Under the pieces are notes generated by a model. It ran no database searches. It was not told the DNA's origin and saw only the letters and a list, made by a program, of their open reading frames with translations. A DNA stretch of 64,000 nt from positions 62,001 to 126,000 of the forward strand of contig CAJTFX010000009.1 in assembly GCA_910575555.1 (NCBI GenBank), given 5' to 3'. Position 1 is the first letter of the stretch, and every line of letters begins with the position of its first letter. This document shows positions 1 to 8,196 of this stretch, piece by piece. Source of the stretch: Lachnospiraceae bacterium (GTDB lineage Bacteria; Bacillota; Clostridia; Lachnospirales; Lachnospiraceae). The position numbers and the translations under genes were made by a program.

Positions 1-381
1 CGCATTGGGAAAAATTTTAATACCTTCACAACGTTTATTCTTAGTCCTTCTTCTATCAGTATCAAGCAGAGCAATAAAATCAGCAAGAAGCGTATTTTCA
101 AGAATATTCTTTGCAATTCTATCAGACTTTCTTGAAATATTTGTATTAGCACCTGCTTCTACATTAATTGTCGCGCCACTTAGAAAACTAAAGATTTTAG
201 AAAGCCCATTCTTTTCTGTCCCTATACTGACATCCACGCCCGCATTCCCTTCAATTCCAGAATTGACTTCGGTTATGAACTCCGTAGTTTTTTTCAATTC
301 GCCCCCAGCCATAACCTGCATAAAATCTGCAACAAATGCTTCATCAAAATATATAATTTTCAAAAAGTTACTATTTACCAT
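1..381 (-). CDS. DUF6414-like protein, 3' end beyond window
   Basis: Reads leftward off the window edge; 127 codons are visible, starting at an ATG at 381 with AAGGAACG upstream. The start NFLKIIYFDEAFVADFMQVM resembles the DUF6414 family, whose members open with a KIIYFDE motif and often sit beside restriction-modification or other defence genes. The family's biochemical role is not established as far as I know. It is the last visible gene of the restriction-modification operon, 67 bp after the endonuclease stop. Family assignment is by recall of the N-terminal motif only, so it is moderate. Confidence 0.6.
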   Translation of the reverse strand, partial: MVNSNFLKIIYFDEAFVADFMQVMAGGELKKTTEFITEVNSGIEGNAGVDVSIGTEKNGLSKIFSFLSGATINVEAGANTNISRKSDRIAKNILENTLLADFIALLDTDRRRTKNKRCEGIKIFPNA

Positions 382-448
382 TGTACACGTTCCTTATTAT
401 ACTGTGTTTTCAAAGAATTTCTCCATTATCAGGTTTTTTACATAAAAT

Positions 449-1324
449 CTAAATCAAATATCCTCGTTCAATTCCATCTGCAATTTTCCCGTGCCAATCG
501 GTTTCAAGATACTCGCGAACTGTAGTAAATAAATGCCAAACGACATCTACATAAATTGGATTTGCAACATACCCTTCAAGATATCGAAACTCTCTATCCG
601 TATTCTTCTGTTTGCGCAAAATATATATCTGATCTACTTTATATTTTTTTAGGTTCACAGCTTCTGTCAATTTCAAACGCTCTGCAACAACAATATACAT
701 TGCATTTGGATTACGACTCTTTAATTGTTCTCCCGCTGTAGAAGCTCCTTCTAACATGGTTTTGTCTAAATAAGTTTTGCATTCAATAGCTATGGCCGGC
801 ATATCAAAGCTCACATTATCAACTGAACCCATTCCAGCACATTGAAATTTTGCATTTATTGTAGAACCAATTACAAAATCGTGATCTTTCTTTTCTACAA
901 AAGTATTTGGTGAAGTAACCATGCTTATGTAATTTGCGCTTCTGAAAAAAATATCTTTGAACGCATGAGATTTTCCTATAAGCGCATGCTCTGAGTAGTC
1001 CTTTGTCAAATCTTTAAATAGAAAATACATAAATTCTTCGAGAGCAGAAGAGTGCAAATTAGATCGTGAATCAAAATGTTCTGCATAATGTTGCTGATCT
1101 AAAAAATCTTTGTATTCGTTAAACAGTCTAACCCTCTCAGTTATTATAGATTCATCAGTTTCTCGACATACTCGTGTAGGCCCACTGATTGCTAAATTAG
1201 CCGCTTTCCATTCTTCATATCTTGGTCTTATTTCAGTAAGATATTGTTTTGATAATTCATCTCTGTATTTCGTAAGATGGTTTTCTTTTTGTAAAATATT
1301 GTCTCCATGTACATATACACTCAT
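449..1324 (-). CDS. Bpu10I-family type II restriction endonuclease
   Basis: 291 residues. Predicted DNA endonuclease of the Bpu10I family (PD-(D/E)XK fold). The block KKDHDFVIG (about 145-153) followed by PAIAIECKTYLDKTM (176-190) supplies the acidic and E-x-K residues (D149, E181, K183) expected of the active site, and PNAMYIVVAERLKL is a family-typical strand. Known Bpu10I acts as a heterodimer at an asymmetric site; here only one endonuclease subunit gene is visible, so the enzyme may instead be a homodimer cutting a palindromic site, as DdeI-like enzymes do (inference). It lies 2 bp downstream of the cognate m5C methyltransferase in the same operon. Confidence 0.82.
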   Translation of the reverse strand: MSVYVHGDNILQKENHLTKYRDELSKQYLTEIRPRYEEWKAANLAISGPTRVCRETDESIITERVRLFNEYKDFLDQQHYAEHFDSRSNLHSSALEEFMYFLFKDLTKDYSEHALIGKSHAFKDIFFRSANYISMVTSPNTFVEKKDHDFVIGSTINAKFQCAGMGSVDNVSFDMPAIAIECKTYLDKTMLEGASTAGEQLKSRNPNAMYIVVAERLKLTEAVNLKKYKVDQIYILRKQKNTDREFRYLEGYVANPIYVDVVWHLFTTVREYLETDWHGKIADGIERGYLI

Positions 1325-1326
1325 TT

Positions 1327-2553
1327 TTATCTTTCCTCATTATCCCAATTTATTTGCTTTAATATATTTTCCGCAATCGCTTTTGCCATCAAAGGCGGAA
1401 CAGCATTACCAATTTGACTATATTGGCAAAGATAAGCTTCTCCTGTTCTTCCTTCTTTCATTAACAGTTTTTTGCTTACTACAGTCGGTTTCCCTAAAAA
1501 CACATATCGGTCTGGAAATGACTGTATTCTTGCACCCTCTCTCGCCGTAAAATTCCTATTCTTGTATGGGTGAACAAAATTCCCATAGAATGTAGCAGTT
1601 ATTGTATGACAAATTCTATCAGGATGCATTCTTCGGTTGTTTTGGTCATATGGAGAATTAGATACCTCTCCATTACCATTTCTTTTTCTTTGCTTTAACC
1701 TATCGTCTGTAATATCAGAAACTGATTGCCCCCATGTCATTGCAGCAAACCTGTCCACCAATCTCTTGGTATGCTTCATAGCTAAATGATTATGGAGACT
1801 TGTTGTTCCTTCTCTACACCATTTTTGATAATCATTTTCTGCTAATTTAGTATAATCCATAATTTCAGCCCCTTCTCTAGCTTCAATATCTGGCAAATCA
1901 GATATTGCTTCCCAAAGAGTCGGGCATCTTTTTAATCCACCTTCACCTATATCAAAAATTGTTATTTGTCCATCAGAACCATCTCTTACATAGTGCGTTT
2001 TCTTTGGAAACGGATACTTGAATTTTTTTTTTGATGCTATTAAAACAAAACGCTGTCTCATCTGTGGAACGCCATAGTCACTTGCAGTTAAAATAGTATG
2101 TTCAACGTAGTAACCAAGTTTTTCAAACTCAGTTTTGATTATATCTACAACTTTTTCACCATTTTTTGTTTTTGCTTTTACAATGTTAGGAACATTTTCC
2201 ATGACCAATATTGGAGGATTAAAAATCCGTGCCATTCTAACAAATTCTGTAAACAAAGAGTTTCTCGGATCTTTAGGATCTCCTGCATTTTTAACACACA
2301 CTGAAAATCCTTGACAGGGTGGACCCCCGATAATAATATCAGGTTTATCTCTAAGTCTTGAAATCAAATATGACTCATTAAAGGACTCAATATCACCAAG
2401 CATCATTACAGAATTAGGATGATTATATGAAAAAGTATCCGCTGCCCACTTATCGTGTTCTATTGCACCAATTATATCACATCCTGCCATTTCGAAGCCA
2501 AGACTAAATCCTCCAGCCCCTGAAAAGACATCAAACACTTTTAGCTTTCTCAT
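1327..2553 (-). CDS. DNA (cytosine-5)-methyltransferase of the R-M system
   Basis: 408 residues with the ordered motifs of m5C methyltransferases. Motif I is VFDVFSGAGGFSLGFEMAG (6-24, SAM binding), motif IV GGPPCQGFSV with catalytic Cys80, motif VI ENVPNIV (119-125, Glu119), motif VIII QMRQRFVLIA (164-173) and motif X QIGNAVPPLMAKAIAENI (about 380-397). The stretch between VIII and X (about 190-350) is the target-recognition region. It should protect the host from the adjacent endonuclease. The gene starts 3 bp after the controller gene stop, so the order is controller, methylase, endonuclease, which lets protection precede cutting. Confidence 0.95.
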   Translation of the reverse strand: MRKLKVFDVFSGAGGFSLGFEMAGCDIIGAIEHDKWAADTFSYNHPNSVMMLGDIESFNESYLISRLRDKPDIIIGGPPCQGFSVCVKNAGDPKDPRNSLFTEFVRMARIFNPPILVMENVPNIVKAKTKNGEKVVDIIKTEFEKLGYYVEHTILTASDYGVPQMRQRFVLIASKKKFKYPFPKKTHYVRDGSDGQITIFDIGEGGLKRCPTLWEAISDLPDIEAREGAEIMDYTKLAENDYQKWCREGTTSLHNHLAMKHTKRLVDRFAAMTWGQSVSDITDDRLKQRKRNGNGEVSNSPYDQNNRRMHPDRICHTITATFYGNFVHPYKNRNFTAREGARIQSFPDRYVFLGKPTVVSKKLLMKEGRTGEAYLCQYSQIGNAVPPLMAKAIAENILKQINWDNEER

Positions 2554-2556
2554 ACG

Positions 2557-2769
2557 TTACTCCTGTATATTATCCGTAAATTCTAGAATATCATCAACTC
2601 CACATTTTAAAGCTGTGCAAATTTTTTCAACGCTTTCTATTGAAACGTATTCATCACGCTTGAGGCGAGTAATAATATTAGCACTAATTCCAGCCATCTT
2701 TTTTAACTGAACATTCGTAATTTTCCTATCAATCATTATACGAAAAAGTTTGTCATAGCAAACCGCCAT
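2557..2769 (-). CDS. Xre/Cro-type controller (C) protein of the R-M operon
   Basis: 70 residues, a single helix-turn-helix domain (DRKITNVQLKKMAGISANII, then a recognition helix ending TRLKRDEYVS). The size and position in front of the methylase fit a restriction-modification controller or a small Cro-like repressor. The ribosome site GGAGGTG sits 7 bases before the ATG. A perfect 6-bp-arm palindrome lies inside its own promoter, which predicts autoregulation. The exact class (C-protein proper or generic Cro-like) cannot be decided from sequence alone. Confidence 0.85.
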   Translation of the reverse strand: MAVCYDKLFRIMIDRKITNVQLKKMAGISANIITRLKRDEYVSIESVEKICTALKCGVDDILEFTDNIQE

Positions 2770-2802
2770 ACTACACCTCCTACTTTTGAGTTGTTGTTAT
2801 TT

Positions 2803-2831
2803 ATAGTATCACGAAAACGTGATTTTTTCAA
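2803..2831 (-). promoter_or_regulatory. Sigma-A promoter of R-M operon with operator in the spacer
   Basis: On the minus strand TTGAAA (2826-2831) is followed after exactly 17 bases by TACTAT (2803-2808). The spacer holds ATCACG-AAAA-CGTGAT (2808-2823, perfect arms), so a protein bound there would occlude RNA polymerase. A related half site, TCGTGA, lies at about 2850. The controller gene 34 bp downstream is the obvious candidate ligand. Confidence 0.75.
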
Positions 2832-2870
2832 TTCTCAATTTTTTTTGAATCGTGAGTTCATAAGTCTAAG

Positions 2871-2891
2871 AAAAACGGGGATAGACATCCC
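2871..2891 (-). terminator. Rho-independent terminator after the 275-residue gene
   Basis: Minus strand reads GGGAT-GTCT-ATCCC followed by CGTTTTTC, a short hairpin with a T run. It separates the upstream unknown gene (2935-3762) from the R-M operon. Confidence 0.55.
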
Positions 2892-2934
2892 TACTCCCGC
2901 ACTATAAGTTATTCCATAAAAACTTCATATACAT

Positions 2935-3762
2935 TTAATAATTTTGTTTAAGAACTTCAATCTGTTTGGAACGCTCAATATTATCTAATTCCAGAAAGGA
3001 AAGCAAACTTAATTGGTAAATTTCATCATACCAAAATTCCAATTCTTTAATAGGCATATTAGCTGTATGCTCCTTATAATTTTTAGAATTTGGATCACAA
3101 TTATTGTGCCGTATATTCATATTGTTAAACAAAAAGAATATATTATTCTCTAATGTTTTATTAATACTTCTAAGTGCTTCTCTTTTAGATTCTAATTGGT
3201 CTGCTAATAAAAGGATAATAGATTTCTTGGCCTCAATATTTCCTTGTAACGCATGATGATTATATTCAATTACTTTATACGACAACGTAGGAGAGACTAT
3301 TTCTGACACAGCAATAGCTTCTTGAGATTTAGGAACCATAATTGTAATGCTTTCCCTTTGGGTCATCATATATCCTATTAATTCAATTACTTTCATAACC
3401 TGTAGCAGATAAACTTGCTGAGGTGCATTTATTCCTGCGTACATCAATGACATATTACAATTCAAAGACAGAACCAAATTATATGTATATTCACAAAATA
3501 GCACTAAATAATTCAAGTCAAAATTACTTGGTACTTTTTCAAAATGAATATCATAAAAATCATCAAAATCATCCAAACTTAAACATGTTCCACGGAATGG
3601 AACATTCATAAAGTTCGCAGCACAGTGTTCTTTAAGGGAATAATAATTTCCATACATGTCCTGAATTTTCTGAAGATAAAATGAACTATATAGACGATCA
3701 TATTCTCTTTTTATATCAATATTGGCTGCTTCCAAAATTTGTGCAAAATTCCTCCGTTCCAC
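2935..3762 (-). CDS. Protein of unknown function in the defence island
   Basis: 275 residues, not recognised. The GTG start at 3762 is supported by AAAGGAGATG 8 bases upstream; no better ATG exists. No signal peptide or convincing membrane helix is visible; the C-terminal half (about 175-215, NIEAKKSIILLLADQLESKR then SINKTLENNIFFLFNN) looks helical. The AT-rich, Asn-rich composition matches the neighbouring accessory genes. Sitting between an R-M system and a broken ATPase/YhcG nuclease it could be a defence component, but nothing in the sequence shows an enzymatic motif. Confidence 0.7.
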   Translation of the reverse strand: MERRNFAQILEAANIDIKREYDRLYSSFYLQKIQDMYGNYYSLKEHCAANFMNVPFRGTCLSLDDFDDFYDIHFEKVPSNFDLNYLVLFCEYTYNLVLSLNCNMSLMYAGINAPQQVYLLQVMKVIELIGYMMTQRESITIMVPKSQEAIAVSEIVSPTLSYKVIEYNHHALQGNIEAKKSIILLLADQLESKREALRSINKTLENNIFFLFNNMNIRHNNCDPNSKNYKEHTANMPIKELEFWYDEIYQLSLLSFLELDNIERSKQIEVLKQNY

Positions 3763-3823
3763 TTGGCATCTCCTTTGTTAAACAAATATTCGTATTTAGT
3801 GCTTCTCTTACCCTACTTTATCA

Positions 3824-4030
3824 CATCAAGGCTCTTTCAAAATTGGTGTAGTAGCGGTGTAGTAAGTGCCTTTCTTCGCTGCGAAACCACTGGTTTTACT
3901 GGCTTTCTTGGGACTTTTCAAGATATTGCCGTGGCAGACAAATAATATTTTTATCATCTTGAATTTATCCTTTCATAAGCCTTTAAACCTTGATATATCG
4001 GGCTTTTTGACACTTTGAATAGTGTAGTGC
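3824..4030. repeat. Dispersed direct repeat, copy A
   Basis: Shares with copy B (6623-6850) the segment CAAGGCTCTTTCAAAA, the doubled GTGTAGTA motif, a conserved 132-bp frame and about 75 bp beyond it including ATATATCGGGCTTTTT versus ATTTATCGGCTTTTCC. It directly abuts the 3' end of the broken ATPase gene. Confidence 0.75.
3826..3957 (-). CDS. 43-residue ORF with LMW-phosphatase-like start (repeat copy A)
   Basis: Starts MIKILFVCHGNILKSP, which copies the phosphate-binding opening of low-molecular-weight protein tyrosine phosphatases (FVCxGNxCRSP), but the second Cys and the Arg are replaced by Leu and Lys, and the rest of the enzyme is absent. It ends YYTATTPILKEP. A ribosome site (GAAAGGAT) lies 11 bases upstream of the ATG. 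The same 132-bp frame recurs at 6625-6756 (with an internal stop) and partly at 15485-15575. It is best read as a relic or decoy ORF built into a recombination site; expression is unproven. Confidence 0.45.
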   Translation of the reverse strand: MIKILFVCHGNILKSPKKASKTSGFAAKKGTYYTATTPILKEP

Positions 4031-4032
4031 AA

Positions 4033-5360
4033 CTATTTCTTAGATATTTCAATCCCATTCTCTATTGCGTAAATAACTTTGGGATCATTTATCTTATATA
4101 AAACTCCACCATTATTTTTTTCTCCTGTATTTACAACTAACCCAATATTCTCCATACCAACCACATAATTATTGGTAGAACTTCCTGTATTAGCTTGTGT
4201 ACTCAGTTGGTTTTTCGTAAATTCTATTGTTGTTAATTTCAACAAATGCTTTATGTAACTATATATATCCATTGAATTAGCCTTTGCTTTTGGATTACGC
4301 GGATAATATTCATAAAAATTAAATTCCTTCACAAAATCCACTATACCGATTCTTATCGCATTTTCAGAAATCTTATTACTATTTGAATCCATTTCATATT
4401 GTTTTAAAAAAATGCTGTTTAAAATATGCCACAAATCTCTTGGATTTCCATTAGATAATTCGAAAATTTTAGCAATACTGTCCGGTTGAACCTCATTATC
4501 AAATATGAACTTATAATTTACTATTTCTCCATCACTAAATACCAGCAATCTTTGATTCAAAGCTTTTTCTAACGACTCTGTAGTCCATAACAATAATGGG
4601 CAAAAATGTTTTTGAGTTCTAACTTCTGTCAATATTCTTTTGAACGGTATTTCCCAAACACTTATAATGAGTTGAATATTTGGATTTTCAAGTATCTTAT
4701 TATCTGTTAATAAAGGAACCAAGAATTTTGACACTGTTTCAGCATTGTTTTTCATTCTGTCATCTTCGTCAAACTTATCTAAAACAATAGTAATTCTGCT
4801 ATACCCAATTTTTTTCAATATATCAGATAATTAAATAATCAAATTATATGATGCATCTATTCGTTCAAATTCTGTATCAGTATCTAAATTAACTGTAGGC
4901 AAGAGGTTTCTTATTTGATCCTCCTTTATAGGTGGAAGTAGCGTATAATGATTTCTCAAGACATCATTTACTATATTTAGTCCTGTAGTGAGTCCATAAT
5001 TAAGTATAAACCGAAATAAATTAATATACTTTTTTATTATTTTCTTAGTTTTTGATAATTGAATAGCTTCAATTTTTTGCGCTAATATGTTTTTCGTTGT
5101 CGAAGTGGTATACTGACTCAATATCATAGACAAAAAAATTCGTTCATTTCGATTTAAGCTTTTGAGTTTTTTCGTATTTCCAATCAAATATTCAAATAAA
5201 CAGCCTGCCATGTTTCAAATAATTAAGTTATAGTATTCTTATCTGCTCGGACAAATAATTTATCCGCATACTCTTGCTCATTCTCGGCAGTATATAAATT
5301 AAACGGATAATTTACCAATCCAATATTTTTCAAAAAATCATTGAATCCTTGCTGATTCAT
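4033..5360 (-). pseudogene. Broken KAP/Sll1717-like P-loop ATPase
   Basis: Three pieces of one ATPase gene. The piece 5360-5223 starts MNQQGFNDFLKNIGLVNYPF with a good ribosome site (GAAAGAAGG) and stops after 45 residues. A second piece (5211-4831) resumes in another frame (CLFEYLIGNTKKLKSLNRNE). A third (from about 4818 to 4033) continues in the same frame after an in-frame TAA at 4831-4833 and carries the Walker B-like strand RITIVLDKFDEDD and a SNGNPRDLWHILN sensor-like motif. The segment that should hold the Walker A P-loop is missing between pieces one and two. Related full proteins are large cytosolic NTPases found in defence islands. The gene is almost certainly dead. Family name is from memory of the motifs. 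Confidence 0.7.
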
Positions 5361-5463
5361 GTAATACCTTCTTTCTGTTCTTGAAGATCTCTTAATCATT
5401 TGTACACTTTTTTGTTACCCAACAACATTTTTCAACTTCTTTAAAGGTATAGTCGAACCCTTT

Positions 5464-6504
5464 TTATTCTTCACTTTCCATCAACTTTTTCAGTTCCTCT
5501 TTGCTAGGAAGAACTGTTAGATATTGGCTCGCAAATATCTGGTTATTACCCTCTGGCAAAGTCATCTCTACTACTGCATCATTCTTATTTTTACACAACA
5601 GAACACCTATAGTCGGATTTTCATCTTCTAATTTTACCTTACGATCATAATAGTTCACATACATCTGCATTTGTCCTATATCCTGATGCTTTAATCGACC
5701 AATCTTTAAGTCAAAGAGCACGAAGCAACGCAGCAGACGATTGAAAAATACCAAATCTACTCTATAATGCTCATCTTCAAAAGTGAATCTGACTTGTCTT
5801 CCAACAAAAGTAAACCCTCGTCCTAATTCTAACAGAAATTCCTGTAAATGATCAATTATCTTAGTTTCCAAATCTGTTTCTGAATATTTTGCCAGTTCTG
5901 GCAAACCTGTAAACTCCAATACATACGGGTCCTTCAATAAATCTTCTGGTTTCTCAATTATTTGTCCTTCTGCCGATAACCGTTCTATCCCCTCTTTATC
6001 CCTGCTCAATGCTAACCGTTCATATAATGCACTGTCATATTGTCTTCCCAGCTCTTTTACGCCCCATCCGTTACGAACTGCTTCAATTTCATAAAAATGC
6101 CGTTCATCTACATTAGGAATACGCATAAGTAATACATAATGCGAAAAACTTAAAAAAAATTTCCTTCCTTCTCTTGTTGCTGGCAGGTTTTCAAATTGGG
6201 TAGACACTTTCTGCCCAATCTGATCATGGGAATACACCATATAGAATCTACGCATCAGTTTCAGATTTTCTACGGAAAATCCCTTTCCCAAACTCTCTGT
6301 CAAACGTTTTGATAATTCTTTAAGAATCGCTTTTCCATATTCAGCACGTTTCTCCCCATTTTGCTCTTCTTCTAAAATTATTCTTCCCACTTCGTAATAG
6401 GAATAGACCATAGAAATATTCAGTGCTAATTTTGCTTGTTTTCTGGCATTTTTAAGAACTTCTAATACTCTGTCAAAAAAATCATTCTTCTTGATATTTT
6501 CCAT
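5464..6504 (-). CDS. YhcG/DUF1016 family PD-(D/E)XK nuclease-domain protein
   Basis: 346 residues from the ATG at 6504, chosen because TTTGGAG lies 8 bases upstream; an in-frame ATG at 6567 lacks a site. The N-terminal half (about 1-150) is the DUF1016_N helical domain (ALNISMVYSYYEVGRIILEE, FSVENLKLMRRFY). The C-terminal nuclease domain has YRVDLVFF (D250), CFVLFDLKIG (D265, K267) and GQMQMYVNYY, the D...D-x-K...Q arrangement of PD-(D/E)XK enzymes. Such proteins occur in genomic islands beside R-M and toxin genes. The cleavage target is unknown. It is intact, unlike both neighbours. Confidence 0.85.
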   Translation of the reverse strand: MENIKKNDFFDRVLEVLKNARKQAKLALNISMVYSYYEVGRIILEEEQNGEKRAEYGKAILKELSKRLTESLGKGFSVENLKLMRRFYMVYSHDQIGQKVSTQFENLPATREGRKFFLSFSHYVLLMRIPNVDERHFYEIEAVRNGWGVKELGRQYDSALYERLALSRDKEGIERLSAEGQIIEKPEDLLKDPYVLEFTGLPELAKYSETDLETKIIDHLQEFLLELGRGFTFVGRQVRFTFEDEHYRVDLVFFNRLLRCFVLFDLKIGRLKHQDIGQMQMYVNYYDRKVKLEDENPTIGVLLCKNKNDAVVEMTLPEGNNQIFASQYLTVLPSKEELKKLMESEE

Positions 6505-6622
6505 AAAATATTCTCCAAATTGAATTGGGTAGAAGCCGTCTACCCAATTCATATCATAACAAAACATCTTTCAAAGTTCTACAATAATGAAAAACTCATC
6601 TCATTTTTATTTTTTCTTGTCA

Positions 6623-6850
6623 TTTCAAGGCTCTTTCAAAAATGGTGTAGTAATGGTGTAGTAAGCACCTCATTGAGCCGTACAATCATTGATTTTATGG
6701 GCTTCTCCGGGATTCTTCAAGATGCTGCCATGACAGACGAAAAGTATTTTAATCATATCTTTAAAACTCCTTGTATTTGCTGTATTTCCTTGATTTATCG
6801 GCTTTTCCTGTCGTTTGCAATCACCCTATGTTCTTGGCATATTGTAGTCT
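6623..6850. repeat. Dispersed direct repeat, copy B
   Basis: Same orientation as copies A and C. The core GGCTCTTTCAAAAATGGTGT with doubled GTGTAGTA is nearly identical to copy C. It is immediately followed by the last codons of the truncated integrase, whose own 3' end (QFTTFFTTF) is built from a similar doubled ACTAC motif. Confidence 0.75.
6625..6756 (-). pseudogene. Repeat copy B: LMW-phosphatase-like ORF with an internal stop
   Basis: Same 132-bp frame as copy A. It reads MIKILFVCHGSILKNPGEAH through KINDCTAQ, then TGA, then GAYYTITTPFLKEP and the terminal stop. A ribosome site CAAGGAG precedes the ATG. Copy B lies directly downstream of the integrase 3' end, the position expected for an element-chromosome junction. 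Confidence 0.6.
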
Positions 6851-7816
6851 AAATTGACATATCTTTTACTTCAAAAGTAGTAAAAAAAGTAGTAAATTGA
6901 GAGGAATCATGCCATTCGCAAATGTGCTGAAAGTATTTCTCCCAATGCAGGGCTACCATCAGCATATCATTTTTATCCAGATACAGGAAACCACACTTGC
7001 CATCAATCATAGGCTCTTTTTTTACTTTCTTCCTATTTGCAAGAATCCGCTGAAAACAAGCATATACCTCATCGGACATAGGGATTTCCCTTGTACCGCT
7101 TGTAGTTTTCGTATCCTCAATCACATACTCCATATTTCTTTTTCTCTGCAATTGATGATTGACGTTTATTTTTTGTTCTGCATATCAATATCATTCAGCA
7201 TCAATCCTACAAATTCAAGAAAAGCCCGTTCCTGTTTTCTTGTGATTGCTTCTCTTGTCACACTGTCATTCACGACAACTGTGGCAAGCTGAAACTCAAA
7301 CGGATTCTTGCATATCAAATCATCATCGACAGCCATTTGAAAAGCAGGTCTTACAACGCCCCTTACAGAATGGATGGAACTGTAACCTCTCCCATCCTGC
7401 TGCAATTTGATAAGCCAACATTTTGCATCTGACAACTTTACTTTGTCGATTCGCTTCTTTCCGAAATCTTCTTTCTTAATAATGTTTACCACAAAATTAT
7501 AATTGGCTTCGGTATTGTGCCGTACCCCTGTTTTCTGTAAAAGGTACTTTTTAACCCGTTCCAAAACTGTCATCTCTCCACCACAGGGAACAATCGCATC
7601 ATCAATATCTTTGAATATCAGCTTTTCTTTTTCCCTCAATGAGATGTCATCCCGTTTCCCTTGCGGCGTTTTATCTGTCTTTTCCAGTTTCCAACTGTAA
7701 ACGAATTGCTGTTTTCCTGTGGCATCAATGTACTTGAACGCATACCGTCCGTCTTGACGTTGGCTCTCTCCGTTGCGGAGAATACGGTTTTTACTGTCAC
7801 GTCTTTTTCCGCTCAT
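6849..7816 (-). pseudogene. Tn916-family tyrosine integrase, three lesions
   Basis: The 5' part (7816-7166) reads MSGKRRDSKNRILRNGESQR and continues with the arm-binding and core-binding domains typical of Int-Tn916. Three defects are visible. First, EFVGLMLNDIDMQNKK joins sequence that in the family is separated by the segment holding the first catalytic Arg (TGLRISE). Second, an A-run near 7169-7175 shifts the frame, giving the stop at 7166; the other frame continues INVNHQLQRKRNMEYVIEDT down to 6849. Third, after HWEKYFQHICE the HxxR and Tyr region is absent and the frame ends in QFTTFFTTFEVKDMSI. Without Arg, His-x-x-Arg and Tyr it cannot recombine. It marks a former conjugative element. 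Confidence 0.85.
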
Positions 7817-7977
7817 GTCAAATGCTCCTTTTCGTACAAAAAGAGTCCCGTCACGATATATTGCAGTATATCATAGACAAAGCCCTTTTTCCATCTTAAA
7901 AAAGCAGCATTTGAATCTGGAATGCCAAAAAGCGTCCGCTTCATGCTGCACCAATATCTGTTCTGAAATTAAAAGTT

Positions 7978-8055
7978 TCAAATTACCGTTAATTCCTCTA
8001 AAAAATTTTCAAACTGTTTTCGCTTAATTAGGAATTTATGATATATGTATACGGA
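7978..8055 (-). pseudogene. Remnant of excisionase (xis) C-terminus
   Basis: On the minus strand an open frame ends KRKQFENFLEELTVI, the typical end of Tn916-type Xis proteins (IKRKQFE...). Only about 20 family-like residues remain; the helix-turn-helix part is gone. In Tn916-like elements xis lies directly upstream of int, as here (162 bp before the integrase ATG). Short match, so moderate. Confidence 0.5.
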
Positions 8056-8081
8056 AATTGCTGTTTGCAGGCAATAAAAAT

Positions 8082-8113
8082 CCCTCCAAACTTCAAAAAG
8101 CGAAGTCGGAGGG
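8082..8113 (-). terminator. Terminator of the ABC exporter/lipoprotein operon
   Basis: CCCTCC(8082-8087)...ACTTC...GAAGT...GGAGGG(8108-8113) forms a stable stem; read on the minus strand it is followed by ATTTTTATT. A second hairpin (GTTCGGGT 8115-8122 with ACCCGAAC 8139-8146) next to it is followed on the plus strand by a run of eight T, so the pair may stop transcription both ways. Confidence 0.7.
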
Positions 8114-8196
8114 CGGTTCGGGTATGACGAAACAGCCCACCCGAACATCGTTTTTTTTATTTGGTGGGTTATCGTTTTTGTGTTTCTTGTAGCTGG

